A DNA stretch of 64,000 bases from Candidatus Ulvibacter alkanivorans (GCF_003333325.1 NZ_QOLC01000025.1:27804-91803); one strand, 5' to 3'; shown: positions 16,519-26,209, counted from the stretch's first letter. The notes: a model not told the origin generated them from the sequence alone. A program made the numbers and translations.

Positions 16519-18264
16519 TTATCCAATTAGCATTCCTGCGATGGTCGCAGTAAGCAGTGCGGCAACGGTTCCTCCAATTAATGCTTTTACTCCAAAGCGT
16601 GCTAAGACCGTACGTTGGGTAGGTGCGAGAACCCCAATCCCTCCGATCTGAATACCAATGGAAGCAAAATTTGCAAATCCACATAAGGCATAGGTCGCGA
16701 TCACTATCGATCGATAGTTGCTAATGGCACCTGCTTGTTTGAGGTCGCTTAAAGATGCGTAGGCAAAGAATTCGTTCAAGATGGTCTTTTCTCCAAGCAG
16801 TTGGCCAACAACGGTAATATCTTCGGCGGGAACACCAATGATCCATGCTACCGGAGCGAATATGTTCCCTAGAATATACTGCATGGAAAAACCGTCATAT
16901 CTGCCTTCTGTAGCCGAAGCGATGGTGTCGTTCAATCCGGTTGGACCACCGATCCAGTCTACCGTGATCCAATTAAATACTGCAATTACCGCTGTAAAGA
17001 CAAGTAGCATTGCACCCACATTAACGGCTAGTTTTAATCCTTCAGTAGTACCTCGAGATATGGCATCTAACATGTTAGAACCGATCTTTTCTTTGCTAAT
17101 GTCTAGCTTTCGGTCTACGCTTTCAGTTTCAGGATAAAGCATTTTAGCAATAAGGATGGCTGCCGGTGCCGACATGATAGAAGCTGTAAGCAAATGCTTT
17201 GCAAATATGATCTTTTCCGCATCGCTATCACCACCCAAAAAAGCGATAAATGCAGCTAATACACCTCCTGCAATGGTTGCCATTCCGCCTACCATAAGAC
17301 ATAACATTTCCGACTTGGTCATACGGTCTAGATAGGGTTTTACTACCAAAGGCGCTTCTGTCTGTCCTATAAAAATATTGGCTGCTGCTGCTAAACTTTC
17401 AGCTCCAGACAAACGCATGGTCTTGCTCATAACCCAAGCAAATGCCTTTACGAACAGTTGAAGAATTCCGAGGTAATACAACAAAGAGGTAAACGCAGAA
17501 AAGAAAACGATGGTTGGTAATACCTTAAATGCAAAAATATATCCAAAGGTATCCATGTCGGTAACGAGACCGCCAAAAAGGAATTCGGCACCTTTCTCAC
17601 TAAAGTTCAAAAAGGTCACTACTTTGTCTGAGATCCAATCGAAGATGCTAGCGACGAAGGGCACTTTTAATACAAGTACAGCGAATACTAATTGAAGCGC
17701 CAATCCTGTTCCCACCAATCTCCAATCGATCTTTCGTCGATTACTACTTAACAGAAAGCATACGAGTAAGAGGAAGAACATTCCTAGCGCCCCCCGCCCA
17801 ATGCTATTCAAACTTACCCCTAGGCCTTGCGACGGATCAAGTGCTATGGTGTCAGTTTCTTCATCTGCAGTGACATTGGTGATTTCGGTAGCCGTTGGGG
17901 CTGTAAATTTATAGGTCACTTTGTTTTCCGAAAAGATCAAGGTGCTATCGGTCAACTCTTTGACACGGTATCTACGAATGGTATCATTAGGTGTGTTGTA
18001 AAATAATACCAATAAGTTATTCTGAAAGATATAGTCGCCGGATGCTTTTAGACTGTCTTTTGCGAGCAGACTATAATTGAATGTGCCATTCGATAAATTA
18101 AAGGTGTCTTCTGAAGAGTCCACTTCAAATAGGGACGATCCGCTCTCAGATTCGATGGCTGAAAATTGCCAGTTTTTTTCGATGGTTTGTGCAAAGCTAT
18201 TTCCGAAGAAAAATAAGGTGACGATGAAAAGCAAAAATTGCTGCGTAACGGAAGATTGATTCAT
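16519..18264 (-). CDS. CNT/NupC-type nucleoside transporter with extra N-terminal secreted domain
   Basis: 581 residues, about 170 longer than ordinary NupC proteins. Residues 1-25 are a signal peptide (FLLFIVTLFFFGNSFAQ). Residues 26 to about 125 form a beta-rich, lipocalin-like domain (NWQFSAIESESGSSLFEVD, later LVLFYNTPNDTIRRYRV) that should lie in the periplasm. Membrane segments start near residue 155 (ALGMFFLLLVCFLLSSN), with the CNT signature NIFIGQTEAPLVVKPYL and the late GFANFASIGIQIGG. It should import nucleosides by cation symport. Nearby thyA and a deoxynucleoside kinase fit salvage. Confidence 0.9.
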   Translation of the reverse strand: MNQSSVTQQFLLFIVTLFFFGNSFAQTIEKNWQFSAIESESGSSLFEVDSSEDTFNLSNGTFNYSLLAKDSLKASGDYIFQNNLLVLFYNTPNDTIRRYRVKELTDSTLIFSENKVTYKFTAPTATEITNVTADEETDTIALDPSQGLGVSLNSIGRGALGMFFLLLVCFLLSSNRRKIDWRLVGTGLALQLVFAVLVLKVPFVASIFDWISDKVVTFLNFSEKGAEFLFGGLVTDMDTFGYIFAFKVLPTIVFFSAFTSLLYYLGILQLFVKAFAWVMSKTMRLSGAESLAAAANIFIGQTEAPLVVKPYLDRMTKSEMLCLMVGGMATIAGGVLAAFIAFLGGDSDAEKIIFAKHLLTASIMSAPAAILIAKMLYPETESVDRKLDISKEKIGSNMLDAISRGTTEGLKLAVNVGAMLLVFTAVIAVFNWITVDWIGGPTGLNDTIASATEGRYDGFSMQYILGNIFAPVAWIIGVPAEDITVVGQLLGEKTILNEFFAYASLSDLKQAGAISNYRSIVIATYALCGFANFASIGIQIGGIGVLAPTQRTVLARFGVKALIGGTVAALLTATIAGMLIG

Positions 18265-18318
18265 TAATTACAGTTCATTTATCTAAAGCAGGCCAACTAG
18301 AAAGGCGTACTCGATCTA

Positions 18319-18948
18319 TTACTTTCGTTTTGAAATTTCGTCCCGTATGCGTGCCGCTTTTTCGTAGTCTTCGTTGGCAACCGCTTGGTCGAGCATTTTG
18401 TTGAGTTCTTTTAACGTATATTTAGTGTAGCTTTCGCCTTTTGGTGCGACCGATTCTTTGTCTTCGCCTGCAATTAGCTCTTCAATTACTGCATCTTCCT
18501 CTTTAGCGCTTTTTTGCTTCCTCTTTTTAGGCGTGGTTTTTAAATAAATTCCTGCCTTATCGAGAATTGCCTTATAGGTAAAAATAGGAGCGTTAAATCG
18601 TAATGCCAAGGCTATGGCGTCACTAGTTCGCGCATCGATGATCTCTTCTATCTTGTCGCGTTCGCATATGATGCTTGAATAGAAAACACCATCGACCAAC
18701 TTGTGAATGATCACTTGTTTGATCACGATCTCAAATCGGTCTGAAAAGTTTTTAAAAAGATCGTGAGTTAATGGGCGTGGAGGTTTAATTTCTTTTTCGA
18801 GAGCAATCGCGATCGATTGTGCTTCAAAAGCGCCGATAACAATAGGAAGTTTGCGATCACCGTCTTCTTCACTCAAAATAAGTGCGTAGGCGCCATTCTG
18901 TGTTTGGCTGTACGAAATTCCCTTAATATTTAGCTTTACTAAACTCAT
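18319..18948 (-). CDS. Bifunctional nuclease family protein (DUF151) with UVR motif
   Basis: 209 residues. The first 135 or so are a DUF151/bifunctional nuclease domain (LNIKGISYSQTQNGAYALIL, LPIVIGAFEAQSIAIALE, IDARTSDAIALALRFNAPIF). A charged linker rich in K/E follows, then a C-terminal UVR helix-hairpin (LDQAVANEDYEKAARIRDEI), the motif through which UvrB and UvrC interact. The combination is common in Bacteroidota. It suggests a nuclease or repair-associated factor, but activity in this lineage is not established. Cytosolic. It lies between the nucleoside transporter and a terminator that separates it from etfA. Confidence 0.9.
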   Translation of the reverse strand: MSLVKLNIKGISYSQTQNGAYALILSEEDGDRKLPIVIGAFEAQSIAIALEKEIKPPRPLTHDLFKNFSDRFEIVIKQVIIHKLVDGVFYSSIICERDKIEEIIDARTSDAIALALRFNAPIFTYKAILDKAGIYLKTTPKKRKQKSAKEEDAVIEELIAGEDKESVAPKGESYTKYTLKELNKMLDQAVANEDYEKAARIRDEISKRK

Positions 18949-18960
18949 GACATTCTAATA

Positions 18961-19009
18961 AAAAAGGCTGTTTAACAAGGACGTTTCCTCAATTAAACAG
19001 CCCTTTTTT
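18961..19009 (-). terminator. Terminator after etfBA
   Basis: An AAAGGCTGTTTAA arm pairs with TTAAACAGCCCTTT (one bulged C) around an 18-base loop, with T runs at both ends. It lies between the etfA stop and the DUF151 gene start, both on the minus strand. Confidence 0.8.
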
Positions 19010-19031
19010 CAAGGCACAAAGTAACAAAAAA

Positions 19032-20000
19032 TTACGCGTTTTGCGCCTTAAAGGCTTTTAATTTTTCGTTCAATTTAGGAAGTACCTCGAAGGCATCTCC
19101 AACAATTCCGTAGTCGGCAGCTTTAAAAAATGGTGCCTCGGGGTCGTTATTTATAACCACTTTTACCTTAGAAGCGTTAATTCCGGCCAAGTGTTGAATG
19201 GCTCCACTAATACCAACAGCAATGTATAAATTAGAGGCTACAGGTTTTCCTGTTTGCCCCACGTGTTCGCTATGAGGTCTCCAACCCATATCACTTACAG
19301 GTTTTGAACATGCAGTTGCAGCGCCGAGAATTTCTGCTAATTCTTCGATCATGCCCCAATTTTCGGGTCCTTTTAGTCCGCGCCCACCAGATACTACGAT
19401 CTCGGCATCGGCGATGGTTACCTTGTCTGTGGCCTTATCTACAGACACAACTTCTACCGAGAAATCTTCCGAAGAAAGCTCTGGAGAAAAGGCTTCGGTG
19501 CTAGCGTCTACATTACTTTCTTTAAGTCCGAAAGCATTTTTAGCCAAACCAATCACCTTTGTGTCGGTTGTAATTTCGGTAGTGGCAAATGCTTTATTGG
19601 TAAATACACTGTGCGTAACTTTAAATGGTGCTGTACTTACCGGAAGTTCGGTCACATTGGATACATATCCCGCGTCGAGGTTTACGGCAAGCATAGGCGC
19701 CATAAATTTGCTGTTTGCGCTGGATGTAAGTACCACGACCTGTGCTCCTTCGGCTTTGGCCGCCTGAGCAACCACATCGGCATAGGCTTCTGCATTGAAC
19801 GGACTAAGTTTATCGTTAGAAACTTCTAATACTTTATCGGCTCCATACTTCCCTAACTGGGAAGCATCACCTCCGTTAATTGCGATGGCGGTAACCGAAG
19901 TGCTCAAGGTTTCTGCGATTCCTTTGGCATACGAAACGGCTTCGAATGCAATCTTTTTAAATGTTCCTTCTTCTGATTCTGTATATACTAAAACTGACAT
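19032..20000 (-). CDS. etfA: Electron transfer flavoprotein, alpha subunit
   Basis: 322 residues, the normal EtfA length. With EtfB it accepts electrons from acyl-CoA dehydrogenases and passes them to ETF:quinone oxidoreductase. The C-terminal FAD domain is intact: SGGRGLKGPENWG, the ATACSKPVSDMGW segment, EHVGQTGKPVASNLYIAVGISGA and the closing NNDPEAPFFKAADYGIVGD. The N-terminal half is the more variable alpha/beta part. It follows etfB by 52 bases and is transcribed with it. The catabolic operons downstream (paa, branched-chain) would feed such a carrier. Confidence 0.96.
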   Translation of the reverse strand: MSVLVYTESEEGTFKKIAFEAVSYAKGIAETLSTSVTAIAINGGDASQLGKYGADKVLEVSNDKLSPFNAEAYADVVAQAAKAEGAQVVVLTSSANSKFMAPMLAVNLDAGYVSNVTELPVSTAPFKVTHSVFTNKAFATTEITTDTKVIGLAKNAFGLKESNVDASTEAFSPELSSEDFSVEVVSVDKATDKVTIADAEIVVSGGRGLKGPENWGMIEELAEILGAATACSKPVSDMGWRPHSEHVGQTGKPVASNLYIAVGISGAIQHLAGINASKVKVVINNDPEAPFFKAADYGIVGDAFEVLPKLNEKLKAFKAQNA

Positions 20001-20052
20001 ATAATTTAATTTTTTATTCCCGAAATGAATTGATGTTCTAAAATATCGGGAT

Positions 20053-20793
20053 TTAAATAACTTTTGCTTCGTTGTGTAAAAGGTCTATCAAGGTGTCGAC
20101 GTCATCTACTAATTTAACCGAACCTTTTGGCGCTGGTTTCTGAAAAGAAACTGTTTTGGTTTCTGCACTTGCGTCTACCGGTTCTTTTACATGAAGTGGT
20201 TTCGATCTTGCTTGCATGATTCCGCGCATGTTTGGTATGCGAAGGTCACTTTCTTCCACCAATCCTTTTTGTCCGCCTACCACTAACGGAAGTGAAGTAC
20301 TTACGGTTTCTTTCCCACCGTCGATCTCACGAATTGCGGTGGCGCTATTACCTTCAATCTCGAGGTTTATACAGGTATTGATAAAATTAGCATCGATTAA
20401 CTGTGCAAGCATACCTGGAACCATTCCACCGTTGTAGTCGATCGATTCGCGTCCTCCAATAATGAGGTCGTAGTTGCCTTCTTTAACCACATTTGCCAAC
20501 TGTTTCGCAACCGAAAAACCATCGGTAGCTTCAGTGTTTACTCGAATGGCCTCATCGGCACCAATAGCCAAGGCCTTTCGCAAGGTTGGTTCGGTTTCGG
20601 GTCCTCCTACATTTACAACATGCACAGTAGCACCTTGCTTTTCTTTAAACCACATGGCGCGAGTAAGTCCGAACTCATCGTTAGGGTTAATTACAAATTG
20701 AACTCCATTGGTATCGAATTTCGTATCGCTCTCTGTAAAATTAATTTTTGAGGTAGTGTCTGGTACGTGACTAATACACACTAATATTTTCAT
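20053..20793 (-). CDS. etfB: Electron transfer flavoprotein, beta subunit
   Basis: 246 residues. It binds AMP and completes the ETF heterodimer with EtfA. Visible features: N-terminal MKILVCISHVPDT, the AMP-loop region EAIRVNTEATDGFSVA, GRESIDYNGGMVPGMLAQL, and the family signature late in the chain around EESDLRIPNMRGIMQARSKPL. First gene of the etfBA pair. Its 5' leader contains an 8-bp inverted repeat at 20827-20857, and it is divergent from pdhB. No acyl-CoA dehydrogenase lies beside it. Confidence 0.96.
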   Translation of the reverse strand: MKILVCISHVPDTTSKINFTESDTKFDTNGVQFVINPNDEFGLTRAMWFKEKQGATVHVVNVGGPETEPTLRKALAIGADEAIRVNTEATDGFSVAKQLANVVKEGNYDLIIGGRESIDYNGGMVPGMLAQLIDANFINTCINLEIEGNSATAIREIDGGKETVSTSLPLVVGGQKGLVEESDLRIPNMRGIMQARSKPLHVKEPVDASAETKTVSFQKPAPKGSVKLVDDVDTLIDLLHNEAKVI

Positions 20794-20826
20794 AGTTGAT
20801 CGTAATTTTAATCTGTAAATAATTGG

Positions 20827-20857
20827 GTAATCTGTGGTTGAAAATGCTTCAGATTAC
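20827..20857. promoter_or_regulatory. Inverted repeat in the etfB leader
   Basis: GTAATCTG (20827-20834) and its exact complement CAGATTAC (20850-20857) flank a 15-base spacer, 33 bases before the etfB start. It could be an operator for a dimeric regulator or an mRNA hairpin. Confidence 0.4.
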
Positions 20858-20959
20858 AAGGCTACGAAGATACATATATATTTAATAATTTTGCTATGCA
20901 TGCATAATAAAATTGCGTTAAATCTTCTCAAAAAATGACTACACACATATAAATAATAC

Positions 20960-20967
20960 TATTTTTG
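20960..20967 (+). promoter_or_regulatory. Candidate -7 element for pdhB
   Basis: TATTTTTG is an exact TAnnTTTG match, 64 bases before the pdhB ATG. No TTG lies at the expected distance upstream, so only half of the consensus is present. Confidence 0.4.
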
Positions 20968-21031
20968 TGCTTTCTTGTTCGCAACGAGAGGGGTTCTATC
21001 CTTTTTCAGAAAAAATAAAGATCCGAAACAC

Positions 21032-22012
21032 ATGAAAACATTACAATTTAGAGAGGCTATCTGCGAGGCGATGAGTGAAGAAATGCGTCGTGATGAATCT
21101 ATCTACCTTATGGGAGAAGAAGTGGCCGAATACAATGGAGCATATAAAGCAAGTAAAGGAATGTTGGATGAATTTGGTGCCAAGCGGGTAATCGACACAC
21201 CCATATCGGAACTTGGCTTTTCGGGAATTGGTGTTGGATCTGCTATGAACGGGAACCGACCTATCATCGAATTTATGACCTTTAACTTTTCACTGGTAGG
21301 GATCGATCAAATTATTAACAACGCCGCCAAGATGCGACAAATGAGCGGCGGTCAAATCAATATTCCAATCGTTTTTAGAGGACCTACCGCTTCTGCCGGG
21401 CAGTTGGCGGCAACACACTCTCAAGCTTTCGAGAGCTGGTTTGCAAACACCCCCGGTCTTAAAGTAGTAGTGCCTAGTAATCCGGCCGATGCCAAAGGAT
21501 TGCTTAAAAGTGCTATTCGAGATGATGACCCGGTGATCTTTATGGAAAGCGAGCAAATGTATGGGGACAAAGGAGAAGTGCCTGAAGGGGAATATCTTAT
21601 TCCTTTAGGTGTGGCCGATATTAAGCGGAAAGGCGATGATGTGACTATTGTTTCCTTCGGAAAAATTATAAAAGAAGCGTATAAGGCTGCCGAAACACTT
21701 TCCGAAGAAGGCATTGAATGTGAAATCATCGACCTTCGAACAGTGCGCCCAATGGATCATGACGCTATCTTAGAATCGGTTAAGAAGACAAATCGGTTGG
21801 TAATCCTAGAAGAAGCCTGGCCATTTGGAAATGTGGCAACAGAAATTACCTATCAAGTGCAAAGCAAAGCATTCGATTATTTAGACGCTCCTATCGTAAA
21901 ATTAAATACCGCAGATACTCCGGCTCCTTATTCGCCGGTATTGTTAAAAGAATGGCTTCCTAACAGCGAGGATGTAATAAAGGCTGTGAAAAAAGTGTTA
22001 TACAAAGAGTAG
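21032..22012 (+). CDS. pdhB: Pyruvate dehydrogenase E1 component, beta subunit
   Basis: 326 residues from the ATG at 21032 (MKTLQFREAICEAM); the frame is open 57 bases further but the upstream residues are not family-like. With the alpha subunit it decarboxylates pyruvate using thiamine diphosphate. Landmarks are YLMGEEVAEYNGAYKASKG (TPP-side glutamate region), RVIDTPISELGFSGIGVGSA, ATHSQAFESWFANTPGLKVV and EIIDLRTVRPMD. Bacteroidota often encode pdhB apart from pdhA and the E2 gene, and neither is adjacent here. It may share a transcript with the downstream DUF5686 gene (65-base gap). Confidence 0.94.
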   Translation: MKTLQFREAICEAMSEEMRRDESIYLMGEEVAEYNGAYKASKGMLDEFGAKRVIDTPISELGFSGIGVGSAMNGNRPIIEFMTFNFSLVGIDQIINNAAKMRQMSGGQINIPIVFRGPTASAGQLAATHSQAFESWFANTPGLKVVVPSNPADAKGLLKSAIRDDDPVIFMESEQMYGDKGEVPEGEYLIPLGVADIKRKGDDVTIVSFGKIIKEAYKAAETLSEEGIECEIIDLRTVRPMDHDAILESVKKTNRLVILEEAWPFGNVATEITYQVQSKAFDYLDAPIVKLNTADTPAPYSPVLLKEWLPNSEDVIKAVKKVLYKE

Positions 22013-22077
22013 GTTTACGACCTACACTTCAGTATACATACAATTCTAATCACGTCACCCGAATCTACATAGTCTTT

Positions 22078-24555
22078 ATGAAGCAAATACTTTTTTTCTT
22101 GTTTATGGGACTGGCCACTGTTGCCATGGCCCAAACCAAGGTAAGTGGTGTGATTAAAGATACCGCTGGAACACCTATTGCATTTGCTAACGTTATATTT
22201 AAAGATTCTAACGAAGGAACCATTTCGAACGAAGAAGGGCGGTTCTACCTCGAAAGTGATGATAACTATACAGAGGTCGTATTTTCATTTATAGGTTTTA
22301 GCAGTACCGAAGTAACGCTTACAGACCGAAGCACCTACAATATGGAGATCGTTCTAGAGGAAGAAGCAGCAGCCTTAGATGAGGTTGTGATCTTTACAGG
22401 GAAACAATCTAAAAAGAACAATCCTGCTATCGATATTCTTCGCAAGATCTGGGAAAATAGGAGAGAAAATGGCGTTAAAAAGTTTAAGCAATACCAATAC
22501 GACAAGTACGAAAAATTAGAGTTCGATCTCAATACCATCGACAGCGCTTTAATTAACAGTCGAGTGTTCAACGGGATGGAATTTATCTTCGATCAAACCG
22601 ATACTTCAAATATTACCGGAAACACCTACTTGCCTATCTTTATTAATGAAGCCTATGCTAAGGTCTACGGCGACAATCTATTGAATGAAGAAAAAGAGGT
22701 CTTAGAAGGGAATAAGAACTCCGGATTTGACAACAATAACACACTTATCGCTTTTATCAAGGACCTCTACAGCGAATACAATGTGTACGACAATTACCTC
22801 AAATTTTTCGACAAGGCCTTCACAAGTCCGTTATCAACCACCGGTATCGATGTTTATAACTACGTGCTTTTAGACAGTGCCTATCGCGATAATAAATGGT
22901 GCTATAACATCGTCTACTACCCGAGGAGAAAGAACGAGCTAACTTTTAAAGGTGATTTTTGGGTGAACGATAGCACTTGGGCTATCAAGGAGATCAACCT
23001 TCAGGCGTCTAAAAGTGCCAATTTAAACTGGGTCCGTGAAGTGTATATCGAACAAGAGTTCGATGTATTGAACGATTCAACTTTTTTAATTACTCGGGAT
23101 TATTTTTTAAGTGACTTTAGTTTCAGAAAAAAAGAAGGCGCCAGAGGTGTCTATGGCAAGCGAACCACTTTATACGATAATTACGAATTCGACATTAAAA
23201 AGGACAAATCCTTTTACAAAGAACAGGTAGACCCATATCAATATGAAGTCTACAACCGTCCCGACGACTATTGGGAAGAAAAACGCATGGAATCCTTAAG
23301 CAAGGATGAGAAAGGAGTGTATAAAATGCTCGACACCTTAAAAACGGTTCCTCGATTTAAAACACTGTACAATTTAGGGGCAGTTCTAGCCACCGGCTAT
23401 TATGAAACCAATAATTTTGACGTTGGCCCGGTGTTTTCCATTTTTGGCTTCAACGAAGCAGAAGGACTCCGAATTCGACTCGGAGGCCGCACCTATTTTA
23501 GTCAGAACGACCCTTGGCGTATCGAAGGGTTTGGTGCCTACGGATTTAAAGACGAACGATTCAAGTACGGTATTTCGGCCAAATGGTTGCTGGACCGAAC
23601 TTCGAGGCTTACGGTTTTTGCAGGCAACCGAAAGGATGTCGAACAAACAGGGGCTAGTCTCACTAACAGCAACGATGTACTAGGAAGAAGTCTTGCTTCA
23701 TCCTCTTTGATCTCGGTAGGTGCAAACGATCGTTTAAGCAGGATCAATCTAACGACCGTAGGTTTTGAAGTGGAGCCGGTAAAGAATCTTGTTCTCCGTC
23801 TTACGGGTTCTTACCGTAATTTAGAATCGGCAACAGACACATTTAGCATCGATTATTTTGATGAAGACGGCACCATTAGAAGCACTGTTTCCCAGCCAGA
23901 GATCGAATTGGCTTTTAACTACACCCCACGCAGAAAAACATCGGGCTATGGGGTAGAACGAACCATAATCAATGACGGAGATTTTCCTGTTTTTTATGTG
24001 GCGTATACCTATGGATTAAAGGATGTGTTGAACGGCGATTTTGAGTATAAAAAATTACAAGGTCTCTATACCAGACCATGGAATATTGGTGGTCTAGGGC
24101 GTTTGCTTACCACGGTTGAGGTTGGAAAGATCTTCGATCCGGTACCACTAAGTTTGTTAAGTCCCATCCCTGGTAACCAAACATATTTTAGTTTGTACAA
24201 CACCTTTACGCAATTGGATTATTACGAATTTGTTAGCGATACCTATGCCTCTCTTCATGTTCAACATAACTTTGGCGGGCGCTTATTTTCACGTATTCCA
24301 GGTTTGCGTAAGCTCAATCTAAGAGAAGTAATTGGCTTTAGGGCAGTGTACGGAGAGATTTCCGAAGAAAATATCGCGCTAAATGCATCCAACATCATTT
24401 ACCAAGCACCAGGTGATATCTATTATGAATACAGTGTTGGTATTGGTAATATCTTTAAGATTTTTCGCCTCGATTTTAATTTTCGAGGAAATTATCTAAA
24501 CAATCCCGATGCTCGAAAATTTGGAGTTACCGGTGTATTTGGATTCTCCTTTTAA
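22078..24555 (+). CDS. DUF5686 outer-membrane protein with carboxypeptidase-regulatory-like N-domain
   Basis: 825 residues. Signal peptide MKQILFFLFMGLATVAMAQ; residues 20-105 are a CarboxypepD_reg-like beta domain (VSGVIKDTAGTPIAFANVIF, SNEEGRFYLES). A long DUF5686 region with periplasmic and beta-barrel sequence follows, and the chain ends in a terminal strand finishing with Phe (GVTGVFGFSF), as in outer-membrane barrels. It has no TonB plug, so it is not a classical TonB-dependent receptor. The family is widespread in Bacteroidota and its role is unknown, possibly envelope assembly or import. Confidence 0.87.
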   Translation: MKQILFFLFMGLATVAMAQTKVSGVIKDTAGTPIAFANVIFKDSNEGTISNEEGRFYLESDDNYTEVVFSFIGFSSTEVTLTDRSTYNMEIVLEEEAAALDEVVIFTGKQSKKNNPAIDILRKIWENRRENGVKKFKQYQYDKYEKLEFDLNTIDSALINSRVFNGMEFIFDQTDTSNITGNTYLPIFINEAYAKVYGDNLLNEEKEVLEGNKNSGFDNNNTLIAFIKDLYSEYNVYDNYLKFFDKAFTSPLSTTGIDVYNYVLLDSAYRDNKWCYNIVYYPRRKNELTFKGDFWVNDSTWAIKEINLQASKSANLNWVREVYIEQEFDVLNDSTFLITRDYFLSDFSFRKKEGARGVYGKRTTLYDNYEFDIKKDKSFYKEQVDPYQYEVYNRPDDYWEEKRMESLSKDEKGVYKMLDTLKTVPRFKTLYNLGAVLATGYYETNNFDVGPVFSIFGFNEAEGLRIRLGGRTYFSQNDPWRIEGFGAYGFKDERFKYGISAKWLLDRTSRLTVFAGNRKDVEQTGASLTNSNDVLGRSLASSSLISVGANDRLSRINLTTVGFEVEPVKNLVLRLTGSYRNLESATDTFSIDYFDEDGTIRSTVSQPEIELAFNYTPRRKTSGYGVERTIINDGDFPVFYVAYTYGLKDVLNGDFEYKKLQGLYTRPWNIGGLGRLLTTVEVGKIFDPVPLSLLSPIPGNQTYFSLYNTFTQLDYYEFVSDTYASLHVQHNFGGRLFSRIPGLRKLNLREVIGFRAVYGEISEENIALNASNIIYQAPGDIYYEYSVGIGNIFKIFRLDFNFRGNYLNNPDARKFGVTGVFGFSF

Positions 24556-24565
24556 TTACTTTTTT

Positions 24566-24584
24566 CACTTCGGAAGCGGAAGTG
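24566..24584. repeat. Short hairpin containing one TTCCGAAG-word copy
   Basis: CACTTC and GAAGTG pair around a 7-base loop, 11 bases after the DUF5686 stop, followed by a short T-rich stretch. It could be a weak terminator. The arm and loop include CTTCGGAA at 24568-24575. The rest of the 178-base gap before the MATE gene shows only a small CGCC/GGCG hairpin near 24690. Confidence 0.4.
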
Positions 24585-24733
24585 TTATTTCAAAATCCAA
24601 AAATTAGTTTACCTTTATCCTATTATGAAGCTGCCTGTTATTGTATAACGACCGCATCTGAAAGAATTATTCTACCGGATGGCCATCGCCCATGAGGCGA
24701 AATTCTACTATACATAAATTTTAATTGCAAAGC

Positions 24734-26140
24734 ATGGCTTCATCAAATTTCACTGCTACAACTGTATTTCAACTTATAAAAGATGCTATTTCCGGTAAGG
24801 AGATAGATTATACCAAAGGCAGCATTCGCAAAGCGATCATTCTGCTGTCCATACCCATGATACTCGAAATGTGTATGGAGTCCATTTTCGCCTTGGTCGA
24901 TATTGCATACGTTTCTCAGGTAAGCACAAACGCGGTAGCGACCATCGGGCTAACCGAGTCTGTGTTAACGTTGGTTTACGCTGTCGCAGTAGGGCTTAGT
25001 ATGGCAGCTACCGCGGTTGTCGCACGACGAATAGGCGAAAAAGATAAAGAAGGAGCCAATCGTGCCTCAGTACAAGTAATTTTTCTCGGTATAGCCGTTG
25101 CAGCTGTGGTAAGTTGCATTGGGATCATGTACCCGAAAGAGATTTTGCAACTTATGGGTGCGGAAGCTTCTTTAGTAGAAGAAGGGTATCGCTATACTCA
25201 GATCCTTTTTGGCGGCAATATCACAATTGTATTACTCTTTTTGATCAATGCTATATTTCGCGGTGCGGGCAATGCTTCCATCGCTATGTGGGTCTTGATC
25301 CTTTCCAATGGATTGAATATAATTCTAGACCCCATATTTATATTTGGTTGGGGCCCAATCCCTGAGTACGGTGTGGCCGGTGCCGCAATTGCCACTACTA
25401 TTGGTAGAGGAACAGCCGTACTGTTTCAGCTGTATCTTTTGTTCTTCGGAAGCACCCGCATAAAATTAGCCCTGCATCATATTAAATTAAATCTCACGAT
25501 AATGTTCAACCTTATTCGTGTGTCCTTGGGTGGGATAGGACAATTCTTAATTGGAACCTCCAGTTGGATCTTTTTGATGAGGATCATGAGTGAATTTGGG
25601 AGCGAAGTGTTGGCCGGTTATACCATCGCTATTCGTGTCATGATGTTTACCCTAATGCCGGCCTGGGGAATGAGTAATGCAGCCGCAACTTTAGTAGGTC
25701 AAAATCTCGGAGCCAATCAACCAGATCGCGCCGAGATCTCGGTTTGGAAAACCAGTAAATATAATGCTTGGTTTATGGCTGTAATATCTGTGCTTTATTT
25801 GGTGTTTGCAGCGCGTATTATTAGCTGGTTTAGTGATGAGCAGGACGTGGTGTATTACGGAGCGCTTAGTTTACAGATCATTACCGCCGGCTATGTGTTC
25901 TATGCCTATGGTATGACCATCACCAATGCGTTTAATGGTGCAGGGGACACCAAGACACCAACCATTATTAATTTCTTTTGTTTTTGGCTAATTCAGTTGC
26001 CGTTTGCATACACTGCTGCTCTTTTATGGGATTGGGGGCCTATTGGAGTTTTTACTGCAATTACGTTAGCAGAAGTATTAATTGCAATTATTGCGATTCT
26101 TTGGTTTAAAAAAGGTTCTTGGAAGTTAACAAAGGTGTAA
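24734..26140 (+). CDS. MATE family efflux transporter
   Basis: 468 residues from the ATG at 24734; a TTG three codons upstream is less likely. About twelve membrane segments are visible as two homologous halves, with a cytosolic N-terminal segment of about 35 residues. Family features include MILEMCMESIFALVDIAYVS in helix 1, GAGNASIAMWVLILSNGLNIILDPIFIFGW, and the second-half NAAATLVGQNLGA and NAFNGAGDTKTP. It should export cationic organic compounds by Na+ or H+ antiport, but the substrate is not predictable. It is upstream of ppa with a 129-base gap holding the ppa promoter. Confidence 0.94.
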   Translation: MASSNFTATTVFQLIKDAISGKEIDYTKGSIRKAIILLSIPMILEMCMESIFALVDIAYVSQVSTNAVATIGLTESVLTLVYAVAVGLSMAATAVVARRIGEKDKEGANRASVQVIFLGIAVAAVVSCIGIMYPKEILQLMGAEASLVEEGYRYTQILFGGNITIVLLFLINAIFRGAGNASIAMWVLILSNGLNIILDPIFIFGWGPIPEYGVAGAAIATTIGRGTAVLFQLYLLFFGSTRIKLALHHIKLNLTIMFNLIRVSLGGIGQFLIGTSSWIFLMRIMSEFGSEVLAGYTIAIRVMMFTLMPAWGMSNAAATLVGQNLGANQPDRAEISVWKTSKYNAWFMAVISVLYLVFAARIISWFSDEQDVVYYGALSLQIITAGYVFYAYGMTITNAFNGAGDTKTPTIINFFCFWLIQLPFAYTAALLWDWGPIGVFTAITLAEVLIAIIAILWFKKGSWKLTKV

Positions 26141-26209
26141 GTTGATTACGAGTTGTAAAAAGCATTCTACTTATTGTGCTTTAATAGGTGTTTTTCGGTG
26201 AAAGATCCG

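Noticed and set aside
24590..24733. A short gene before the MATE transporter
   Set aside because: Only tiny open frames (for example MKLPVIV) are present, with no coding character.
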